From positions 126,762-190,761 of the forward strand of contig NW_008806286.1 in the NCBI RefSeq assembly GCF_000400465.1: a DNA stretch of 64,000 bases. Direction: 5' to 3'. Source of the stretch: Wallemia ichthyophaga EXF-994. Lineage: Eukaryota > Basidiomycota > Wallemiomycetes > Wallemiales > Wallemiaceae. The notes under the pieces were generated by a model, which saw only the letters and a list, made by a program, of their open reading frames with translations, was not told where the DNA came from and searched no databases. Position numbers and translations under genes: made by a program. Shown here in pieces: positions 54,814 to 64,000 of this stretch (position 1 is its first letter; each line of letters starts with the position of its first letter).

Positions 54814-55387
54814 TTATTTGAGTGCAGCTTCCAACTCGCTGTAGACTTCTAACTCAATTTCGGCCTCTGCCTTTTCAGCGTCGCTGGCAGATGAAGATGA
54901 CTTTCTGGCGTCTGCGATGGATTGTTGAAGGGCCTGAGAAGCGTCTTAGTGGGAGAATACACCTACATACATACTCACGCTCTTGTCGAATGCACTCAAA
55001 TCGTACGCTTCAACTGCGTTAATGGTGAGTGTGTTGTTTGGGTGGACACTGGCGAATCCAGAGGAGACTGAAATATGAAAATTAGCTCAGTACACGTATA
55101 AGAATACCCTCCCCACTGAAATACTTGGTGGATTGTCCAGCGCTCTCAATAACCTCTACAACGCCCGCTTTCAATGCTTCAACGGATGGAACGTGGTGCG
55201 AGAGAATTCCCATTTCACCAGTCTGCGCAGGTACACTGACTTGTAAAACTTCTTTATCTTGGAAGATTGTTTGGTGTGGTAATGCGAATTGCAATCTCAG
55301 CTTATCTGCTGCACCTGCCTCTGAAGCATACGAACGAGCTGAGATGCGTGGTATTTGTACGGCTTGCTTAATTGCTCTGCTGAACAT
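54814..55387 (-). CDS. ATP16: ATP synthase F1 subunit delta (bacterial epsilon homologue)
   Basis: Central-stalk subunit of mitochondrial ATP synthase, 159 residues in three exons (introns 54934-54978 and 55068-55116). The presequence FSRAIKQAVQIPRISARSYA is followed by LRLQFALPHQTIFQDKEVLQ and the conserved GEMGILSHHVPSVEALKAGV. Splicing with a GTGGGG donor restores KYFISSGFASVHPNN, matching the family KYFVSGGFA segment. A competing GTATTC donor nearby would insert three residues there. The C-terminal helices contain LTINAVEAYDLSAFDKS and an Ala/Glu-rich end. Length matches yeast Atp16. Confidence 0.95.
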
Positions 55388-55625
55388 TTCCCTTGAAATT
55401 TACTTGGTTGGAGCTGAACAGGAGGCGGCGGCGGCGTCGGTGGTAGTGAATATCCGCGAGGTTACTTTATTTATTTAAAATTTAAAACGCAGTACAAATA
55501 CAACTTATGTTTTTATTTTATTCTTTTTTTTTTGCACATCTGTACACCTAGTACACCAATTGATGGTGTCTAAGCAGTGTATACACAATATACGATACCT
55601 ATTTACATGCCAAATAAAGACGCTA

Positions 55626-58600
55626 TCATGTACGATGCACATCCCAAAAACTTGATTCCCTATGATCCATATCAGTATCCGTTTCTCCCAAAAACAATCC
55701 ACTTACACTCGTTATAGCCACAAACGCCAATATCGTTAACATATACGCTTGCACCTTCTTATTCTCATTGTTCCCAAATGCTCCATTTCCTCCTGTACCC
55801 ACAAGCACTAATATTATAAGTGCCCCATTGCATAATATCCAACATAGCAGCACGTTGCTTCTAAACGACGCAAGATAATCTGCTGCCTGTCTCTCCTTAT
55901 CTGCTGAACTTGGTGGCGGTGTCGGTACTGGCATCTTTGTACGAAGTTTATGTAACGCTTCTGCGTACTGTCCGTCTAAATCCGGTTTGTTGTCATACAT
56001 CTCCACCTCCACTGTACCATCCTTCGATGTCTTGAACTTGCCTGTATTCTTCTCTGGTTCTGTCTCTCCTTTTGTTCCCCAAGTCAAGTCATGTAGATTT
56101 GAAAATGCAAATGTAGTAAGCACGTTGATATAACTTGCTGCAAGAAGTAGATACTGTGGGAAACTCGTAAACAAATGCCATGGGTCGAGCGATATTAGAC
56201 TAGCTGCAACCCATAATCCATATGTCGCAATTAACGAGATCAACATCTGCGCATACATGGAGTTATGCTCCGACTGCTGTGCTACATGTACAGTACAGAT
56301 AATTGCAGCTACTATCATGTATATTGACAGCATTGCGAACACGCAAATCACTGTCGTATATTTGAGACTCGCGCCTGCCGGTCTATTACCCATACTGAAT
56401 GTGAAACATGCAATTATCATCGCTCCATAAACGGCCTGAGCTACGACATTGAAGTATTTGATATCCGGTACACCGAATGCTGGGTCTTCGAGTGCTCGAG
56501 TGAGGACAACGAAGAAACAGTAGAAATTACCGAGAGCGAACCAACTGAAGAATAAATTGATTGCAGCGTAGAATGTCTCAACTAATAACCACGCTTTGCG
56601 CGGTTTGGAATGCCCACTATTTAAAATCTGTTTCGTGTGTGTAAGAGCGTATATCGCTGCAAAGAACGACCCATTCAGCCAACGTCTTCTTTGACTTATC
56701 AGCTCAGGTACTCGGTCAGGTACATCCGTCACTCCAACTGCTGATTTAACATATTTCAATATCCACGCTTCTTTCCGTTTCGCGCATAACTCGAAACAGA
56801 GTATGCGATCCTCTGCCAACATCATATTACGCGTAAACACACTCTCGTCCTCCGACATGTGAATCGTTTCGCCCTTAAAGTAAGAATGCAGCGGTCCGAG
56901 TCCTAAGTGATCGTCGTCCTTCAGCGCTACGTATCTGTAAGCTGAGAATGCACCGGGCAGGACCGAAATGTAACCTGAACATGTGAGATAGGTAGCAGGC
57001 GCAATTAAATATTTCCCCACCAAATATAGACTCTGTAGGCTTGTCGAGGATGTTTGACATCTTGTATTCGAAGCTTTATTTTGAGTGAGCTTGCACCGAA
57101 ATGATCAAGAGTCACTCACTTCTGAGACGCGACTATCGGGTTGAGCAGGGCAGAGCCATGTTTGCCAGTATCCGCACGTATCTCACCACATGCTCCTCCA
57201 ACGTTGCTGTTCTTGTCGAAGGCTTTCCACAGATGATAAATAGATTTGGGATGTGGGCGTGTACCGACATCGAGCAGAACACAAATGTTGGGCTTTGATG
57301 GTGGTGAGTTTGCTGTATAGCCAAGAAATACCCAAACGCACCTGCAAAATAGGGCAGATAGCATTAAAGAACCATCTGTGCGAGTTGATCTTCTTAGCAT
57401 TCTTCTCCTTGAGACAGAAAATAATCTAAAGTTGCTCACGTCAGCAGAGTATTTGAATAACGGCCAGACCAACCTGTGTCGGTACTATGCGTTTCTCTGG
57501 CCCTTTGAATTTCAAATCGGGACCAAGAGCGAGAGATGTAGTATATTCAAACAAATGTGCTTCAACGCCCTGATCGTTGACAGCACCCTTCGCCACGCCT
57601 TCCTGATAGACACCTAAACTAGCAAGACAGTCGAGGACACGCGGATGGACTTTGGTTCTACCATCAGCGACAATAACTACGACTACCTTGGTCCAAGCAT
57701 CTGCGCCCCAATTGTTACTGTTCTTCCTACTGCACAGGTGACTAATATTCTTCATGACGCCGTACAGCGTGCGACAAAACAGCACCTCGTCCTCGTTATA
57801 CATGGTTATGCAAATAGCCAGTTCAGTTCTGCGATTATGCAGTGCCTGGCGGAGAGTAAAGTTATTGCGCTCAAAGTGATCCGGGTCGCATGTAACTGCC
57901 GTATAGCGCACTTTGGACATATCATCCAAATCGCGCCGCATGATCACCTTATCGAGTGTGGATGGGATAGGAAGATCGACAACAAGGTTACCATCCGTAA
58001 GCGCAATCTTCTTCTTAGTCTTTCCGCGACGGCGTATGCGTTCTTCTGGAGGTGCACCATAGTGCGATGTGTCCATGTCGGGAGTGAGCATAGTGATGGC
58101 AGGCGCGGGCGACGTAATGTTTTCTTTCTTACTGTAAAGCCCCTCATAGCTGTCGTCGTCTGCTGGACTGGGCGAGCGCGATTGGTAGCTCAGCCCGTCA
58201 CCTTGTTTTTCTATGTCGCTGTAAGAGAGGGGATGAGCTTGTGGGAGCGATACAGGCACCGGTGTTATGCTCTGCTGCTGTATGTATGGCGTGCGTTGAT
58301 AATCCGTTGATGGGTCGAAAGATTGCGAGGTGCCCGTATAAGACGGTGCAGAAGTTTGGAAAGAGGGTTGGGGGTGAGTAAATATTGGTGTGTGCTCATC
58401 ACTCGCACTCTGGTAATGCTGGTGGCCGACGTAGTGTGTCGCAGGTGTTTGTTGAAATGATAGGGGTGTACTCGTGGGATTTGAAGTGGGTGACGCGTAT
58501 TCCCGCTCATCCTCAAAGGGATTACTGGCCCTGTGCTCGCTATACTCAACTTGCTCTTCGAGGTGCTGGGCTACCGCGTTGTCATCCGCGTTGTCGTCCG

Positions 58601-58673
58601 CGTCTTCTTGCTCCTGGAGTGGACTGTGCGCGTGAATTGGGATTGGCTTTACTTTGAAAGGATTGAAAGGCAT
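55626..58673 (-). CDS. CHS: Chitin synthase (division I, class I-III type)
   Basis: Plasma membrane enzyme that polymerises UDP-GlcNAc to chitin. Five exons (introns 56975-57020, 57074-57119, 57293-57341 and 57426-57473) encode 952 residues. A disordered Pro/Ser/Gln-rich head of about 200 residues precedes the chitin synthase N domain ([20 protein letters not shown]). The catalytic part shows [71 protein letters not shown] and the AEDRILC and QRRRW motifs needed for processive synthesis ([19 protein letters not shown]). Several membrane helices follow. One intron has a GTGGGG donor. Exact class within division I needs a tree. Confidence 0.97.
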
Positions 58674-60409
58674 TCTGTGCGTGTTTTACGCGCGTTTTTC
58701 TATTTCTCGATTCAGTCGGCGTGAAGGAAGATCGGTTACGCGAGTCACTCCGGTTTAATGAAACAAAGTAAAACTTTTTAAAAAGCACAAGCGCAATAAT
58801 TACAGCTTTTTTATTTAAAGCGTGATACAAAAAGCGTGATATGCTGTGCATGAACGATCCTGGTCTGCTTTTGTGCAAATAAAGGTAGCGAACAGAGTCT
58901 CCCTTGAATCATACTTTGAGCTTGCTCCTTTAATTCCTCCCCTTTCCTCATTGTAAGCTTCAGATCATTAACTGGTCTATCATGCTATGTGCAGGGCGAT
59001 TGGAGACGCAGCGACGCTCCTTCCCTTGGTTATACGCAGCTTCAAATGCTGGTGGCGTTTGCACGCAATGCTATAGAAGTTATAAACAAACCAATGTTTC
59101 ATCTGGAACAGTCTCTTTCTCCGCTGTATTTCTAGCGTCAAAGATAAGACAACTTGCGACTCCATTGCCAACATTTTCACAACAGTTTCTAATTCAATCC
59201 CTTATGTATGCCAATTATACTCAATTCTCGCTATTATAGGCCTTATACGATGTAATTCAGCATTTCCCATGTCCTGTGGTCTCAAAGAGAGCCAGGACGT
59301 GTAAATCAAAAAATTATAAGCTCTTACAGATTAGACGGGTTAAAATGACTTGTTCAAACTTGTTTGCTCTTCAGTGGCCCATATCGATTAGCTAGTTCCG
59401 ACTTTCAACTAGCCGATGAGGCAGTCGCTGGTATCTTTTCCGCTTTTAAAAACATCAGCTTCCTATTTAAAATAGAAGCTTTCCAATAAAACCTCTTTCA
59501 CAGACCTTCCTCCTTTGTTTTGAAATTTCAAAATTCACTTAGTCGACCTTAACCCCTAATTTCAGATTTCGGTTGACCTCCACTTTTCTACACCTTAATG
59601 TCTCCTTCTAATCGTGAAGTGAGGTAGAATAGCAATTTTTCATTTCCTGTAGCCAGGTTTTATAGCTGTAGACGACATATTTTGTAAATCGTTTTTCGCG
59701 CTTATAGGGCCGTGAAATTAAGACATTTGAGCACTTGCCATTTCTAAAATTTGAGATTTTGTCTTCATCGATAAAGCGCGCCAGATCCTCCATATCTATC
59801 CTATTGCATGCTCTAGAGCGATTTCGGACTATTGCTTCTGATCGGCGTGCAGGGCGCAATTTGGAGCACGAAAGATCTGATTCTGGCAAAATCATATTTC
59901 TCCTATCCAGAGCTACCTATCGAGCCAGTTTCTTTGGATATCATTAAAACTCGCAAGTCACCATCAGATGAAATAGGTGGTAGAGGAGAATTTCAGATTG
60001 TTGGATATTGAGCGGAGGCTTGAGATGAGGGTGAATTTTGAATTCTGAAGGCATGATAAAATCGATGGTCTTACTAAATTGTTCAAATAGACAATATATG
60101 GTATCTCTGCATTCGTCTTCTTACTTGGTCATTTGTAGGGTTCCTTGAAAAAAAATCAATTTGTGGAAATAATTCAGAATACTAGCGTCCGATGTTACTA
60201 AAAGACCTATTCAAAGTGTCCTGTCATCCGGAGTGGGGCAGGGAGGAAGGCAAAGATAAGCAGGTGAGTAAACTGTTGAAAAATTTGTGTTGGAATTGGA
60301 AGTGTACACAAATATTGCCTCAATTTTTTGCTCAGGATGTCAATTAAGAGCATTCATGGAGTTAAGCAGATAGATTCACTAAACCAACGTAAATAAGCAA
60401 ATTCACAAA
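58674..60409. other. Long gene-poor interval upstream of chitin synthase
   Basis: At about 1.7 kb this is the longest gene-free interval in an otherwise dense window. It contains the chitin synthase promoter side, repeat copy B, and about 700 bp (58700-59400) in which I see no gene, RNA or repeat that I can support. A 66-codon ORF at 58980-59180 on the minus strand has no recognisable feature. Confidence 0.6.
59410..60200 (-). pseudogene. Decayed dispersed repeat, copy B (family not recognised)
   Basis: The inverted partner of the segment at 31.4-32.2 kb. The best match covers about 59800-60150 and includes the 51-nt GT...AG segment at about 60085-60135 with the same length and matching ends as in copy A. 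One open stretch of 95 codons remains on the minus strand (59608-59895) and aligns in the same frame with copy A, including a shared SEA.VR..SR pattern. As a whole the unit looks broken, with several breaks. Neighbouring DNA (58674-59400) has no recognisable gene. The divergence suggests the copies separated long ago, but I cannot date it, and I do not recognise the family. Confidence 0.6.
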
Positions 60410-62006
60410 TCATACTCTGTTTTTCAATTTCCGCAGGCGCTCTATCTCTTCCTGGGTTGGTTTTGTAGTCGGCTTGCGTGTTTTAGCTTTGTGTGCTTTT
60501 GATGACAGGTGATTCTCGTACTCCATTCCCTCATTTAAGACGATAGGGTTGTGAGGGTCATTCGTGCATACACCACAGGTAATCTTTCGGTAACCAGTCT
60601 CTGCATTAGATGCAGCTAGTTTCGACTCTTTGCTGAACAGCCTCTCCGCCACTTCCGAGTAGCTTTTAGGGTCGGGCAATGGTTCATCGTTGAGAAACTC
60701 TGTAGATTTTGTTAGCTCAAACTTGTTACCGCACTCAAGCTCACTATCGAGAATGTCTTTAGCAGGGTGTACCACCATCTCATCCCATCTACTAATGTCA
60801 GACGAGTCAACCATGTATATGTCTATTGATGATGGTACTCCGTCACTGCTGGCACTCTTCTGGTGTGCCACTATCTCAGGTAAAAGTTTATTCTGTATCC
60901 ATTTCAATTGCTTCATTGCATATCGTCGAGTGCCTATTTTCATCAGCTCAAGACCTTGTTTGAAAGCCTCATCCCGCTCCTTCTCCGTGGTAGCTTTAAA
61001 GTAAGCGTCAAATTCCTTGTATCCTGTATGCATCTATGTTATAGTGGTTGAAGCATAGAGCAAAGTACCTACCGATGGCTTGGAATAGACCGCGGGTATA
61101 GTCCTGTTGACCATTTGAAATGAAAGCATTCTCAAGCGCACGCAGCTCTTCAATTTCATTCAACAGACCTTGCTTGGGTGCTCTGGTTAGACAGGTGGAT
61201 CCAACGAGCAACACACACACCTCAGTCATCTTCTCAACCCGCCTTTCGAGACGCTTAGACAGCGTATCAGGATCAGTGTACACCCAGAAAACCAAGTTTT
61301 TGTACTTGGTTTGTGAAAGTGCGTCGATTGACTTGGATGCTTTCTGTTCTTGTTCAATGTCCGAGCGCTTTCTGCCGTTCTCCCAGATAATGTCTAAGCT
61401 GCGTTTGACTTTTCTGAAGTCCCTCAAGTGCCATCTGCTGGCTGTTACAGGGTCAATGAGTGAGAGAATGCGGTGTAAGTGGGAATAGAGCGGGGTGTTG
61501 CTGCTGTCAACGTTGGTGTACTGGGACTCTTTTATTGATGGCAGGGCCATGATAAGATCCTTATCGCTGCTGCTAAGCGGACTGATCATGCTGTAGAAAT
61601 CGGCATGTGGATTTGTGGTGAGCGAGTGAGGCTTATCGGAGATGTCGTCCGTCTTAATAAGATTATTCTGGAATATAAGGTGGTGAATATAATAATGAGT
61701 TCCCCCCGCCACGACCGGAAGTGTTTTCTGCGCCGACAGCTTATCAACGAGATAACCAGAGTCAGCGATGAATTGAGGAATTGAGTATTCCTTATCCTTA
61801 TCTAGAAATGACATCATATGATGCTTAACTGAGTCCTGCTCACTCTCTGAAATCTTATTTGAGATAACATCCAATCCCTTATACACTTGAATAGAATCTG
61901 CGTTCAAGACGTGTCCATCTCTGTACTTTGCAAGCTGCACAGCTAAGTCTGATTTTCCCGTCGCTGTGGATCCAATTATCGTGATTAGTTTCTTCTTGTT
62001 GGTCAT
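60410..62006 (-). CDS. MOD5: tRNA dimethylallyltransferase (MiaA/Mod5/TRIT1)
   Basis: Adds an isopentenyl group to adenosine 37 of tRNAs reading U-starting codons. Three exons (introns 61024-61072 and 61173-61220) give 499 residues. The P-loop ITIIGSTATGKSDLAVQLAK is at residues 8-27. NADSIQVYKGLDVISNK binds the substrate nucleotide, and LPVVAGGTHYYIHHLIF follows. Splicing gives EKMTEQGLLNEIEEL and FQAIGYKEFDAYF, both family blocks. The eukaryotic C-terminal C2H2 finger is present (CGVCTND...YENHLSSKAHK). The 48-nt intron is a multiple of three without a stop, so retention would add 16 residues. The start codon is only 5 bp from that of the divergent GGT gene. Confidence 0.95.
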
Positions 62007-62011
62007 CTCCC

Positions 62012-63905
62012 ATGAGAGGTTTAGATAGAGATGACGAGAAGCCAGGCGGCAGGCGTGAGAATGGAAATTATATTAAAATATACGCACTGGTCTTGCTCTC
62101 GCTGGCTTTGGCTGGCTGTACTTACACAAAAATGGTCGTCAACCTCCACAGTTGGCCACCTCATCACTACAAACCTCACTTGGCCTACGGCAAGAATGGC
62201 GCTGTAGCAACGGAATCCAAGGAGTGCTCCGATATGGGCGTTGATATCCTCAAAAGAGGTGGAAACGCAGTCGATTCCGCTGTAACGTCTACTCTCTGTA
62301 TCGGCGTTATGAACATGTTCTCATCCGGTATCGGAGGCGGCGGTTTCGCGCTGCATAGAACACCATCCGGAAATATATCATCTCTTGACTTCAGAGAGAC
62401 TGCTCCCGCTGCGGCTTACCCATACATGTTCTTCGATTCTCCGTTGCATGCTCAAATAGGCGGTTTGGCTACAGCTACACCTGGAGAATTGGCTGGATTG
62501 CAGGACCTGCATCAGGAGCACGGATCTATGGATTGGTACGATTTGGTTATGCCTGCCGCCCAATTGGCAAAGGGATGGGCTGTGCCGAAGGAGCTCGCTA
62601 GGAGGCTGGACGTGCGTTGCCTTTGTCTGATATTTTATTGCTGACAAGTAGAAAAAGTTGAGTAGTAATTGGATTCTCACAGACCCCGTATGGAGAGAAT
62701 GGTTAGCACCAAATGGCACAACATTGGCCGAGGGCGACTGGATAGAGAGACCAGCTTACGCCAAGACATTGGAGACGATCGCAGAGTATGGCGTTGATGC
62801 CTTTTACAAGGTATGTTTGGATCTTGATTTCATTTGCTATCTAACACATCACAGGGCCACATTGGTGACTCATTTGTTGAAACTACAGCCAAATCTGGCG
62901 GTATTCTCTCCAAATCAGACCTCGAAAGCTACAGCGTTGTCAAGGATCAAGGTCACAGTATGAATCTGCGCGGATTGGATATTCACACTTGCGGGTTTCC
63001 GACATCTGGGCCGGTGATGTTATTCATGCTGAACGCACTGGACGAGCTGGATATGTATCCGTCGCGTTCCAACAGCCCCGATGATCTGCACAAATTCATT
63101 GAAGTGATGAAATGTATGTGTCATGTTACGCTCATTCCTCTTGTTAATGCAGCATCCTAAAGTTGGATTTGCAGAACGCACCCGTATCGGCGATGAACCG
63201 TTTATGAATGACACTGCCCCAATGATGAACATGCTCAACAAGACATACGCTCAGGAAACTGCTGACCTCATCACGGACAAAACGCACACATGGGAGTATT
63301 ATGAGCCAGACTTCGAAGTACAGGATACACACGGTACTACCCACCTAACAATTGTAGATGAACAAGGGGGAGTAGTTACACTCACATCAACGATTAACGG
63401 CTGGTTCGGATCCCATGTGCTGGACACAGAAACAGGTATAATACTGAACAACGAAATGGACGACTTTAGTATACCTGGTCATCCTAACATGTTTGGTTTG
63501 TGGCCATCGCCTTACAACCACCCAGAGCCATTCAAGAGACCGTTATCATCGACGGCGCCGACGATTGTTCAGCGGGATGGAAAAATGCTAACTGCGATGG
63601 GTGGCAGTGGAGGTAGTCGTATATTCACCAGCGTATTCCAAACCCTCCTGCACATTCTCGGTGGCTCCGATCCATCATCGGCAATTGAAGCACCGCGAGT
63701 CCACGATCAGCTTTTCCCACCAATTGCAACATTTGAAAGCGGATTCAGTCCCAGGCTAATCAATGAAATGAAAGAGAGAGGGCACAACACTACAGTGTTT
63801 GATTTCAACCTCGGCGCGGCGAATGTCCAAGCCATAACGGCAGAAGATGGCACCTTGTTCGCGGCTTCTGATTCACGTAAAAATGGCATTGCAGCTGCTT
63901 ACTAG
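62012..63905 (+). CDS. Gamma-glutamyltransferase (glutathione hydrolase)
   Basis: Cleaves the gamma-glutamyl bond of glutathione at the vacuole or cell surface. Four exons (introns 62612-62651, 62811-62854 and 63114-63162) encode 586 residues. A short cytosolic head precedes a signal anchor (YALVLLSLALAGCTY). The large-subunit block GGNAVDSAVTSTLCIGVMNM and SSGIGGGGFALH with the LDFRETAP arginine are intact. The autocatalytic cleavage and nucleophile site is GTTHLTIVDEQGGVVTLTST, near residue 397. FGSHVLDTETGIILNNEMDD and the TAMGGSGGSRI oxyanion region follow. The last splice restores FIEVMKFGFAERTRIGD. The enzyme looks complete. Confidence 0.95.
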
Positions 63906-64000
63906 ATTGTCAACGACCTTAGTATCGAAATTTATATGTTGTATAAAATACATTATTAGAGTTCTATCAATCTGTGCTTTTGGTGGGTATTCTTAAACTT

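Overview
The window looks like a fully assembled stretch of a fungal nuclear genome, most likely a compact basidiomycete such as Wallemia. This is an inference from short spliceosomal introns (about 70 that I could place, nearly all 40-60 nt), intergenic gaps that are often under 100 bp, a GPI-anchored chitin deacetylase, chitin synthase, malate synthase and fungal-type complexes (Tup1, Elongator, Mms22/Mus7). There is no operon structure, rRNA, tRNA or CRISPR array. I found no integrated virus or autonomous transposon that I can name.

Layout. 0-13 kb: ORC6-like protein (cut by the left edge), GT32-type glycosyltransferase, ELP3, TPT-family transporter, a CUL4-type cullin, ribosomal protein eL27, FAD synthase, a tiny membrane ORF and chitin deacetylase. 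13-20 kb: a GC-rich CSC1/TMEM63-type channel gene, RAMP4/Ysy6, an RBBP4/Msi1-type histone chaperone and a polyamine-regulated antizyme with a programmed +1 frameshift. 20-32 kb: SNU23, telomerase reverse transcriptase, TUP1, BUD13 and MMS22/MUS7, then a decayed repeat copy. 32-44 kb: mitochondrial-type cysteine synthase, an NDUFA4/MLRQ-like protein, methylthioribose-1-phosphate isomerase, two tandem O-methyltransferases, DPH7, an SR140-type splicing factor, an unrecognised protein and malate synthase. 44-64 kb: UTP14, vigilin/SCP160, a TDG/Mug-type DNA glycosylase, ATP11, an F-box protein in six exons, ATP synthase delta, chitin synthase, a second decayed repeat copy in inverted orientation, tRNA dimethylallyltransferase and gamma-glutamyltransferase.

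Functional themes. Several genes serve genome maintenance (ORC6, CUL4, MMS22, TERT, TDG, RBBP4). In yeasts Mms22 works with a cullin ligase, so CUL4 and MMS22 may act together. Others serve splicing (SNU23, BUD13, SR140), translation and tRNA modification (eL27, ELP3, DPH7, MOD5, vigilin), sulfur and polyamine metabolism (cysteine synthase, MRI1, antizyme, GGT), mitochondrial energy (ATP11, ATP16, MLRQ) and the cell wall (chitin synthase, chitin deacetylase, GT32).

The most notable points are: the antizyme recoding site; two divergent gene pairs whose start codons lie only 5 and 17 nt apart; very small exons (a start codon alone, one codon plus stop, 12 nt, 21 nt); frequent GTGGG-type 5' splice sites; and an inverted pair of diverged repeat copies at 31-32 kb and 59-60 kb that share an intron-like segment of identical length. 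All exon joins were chosen by eye from GT/AG signals, reading phase and conserved protein motifs; none was checked against transcripts.
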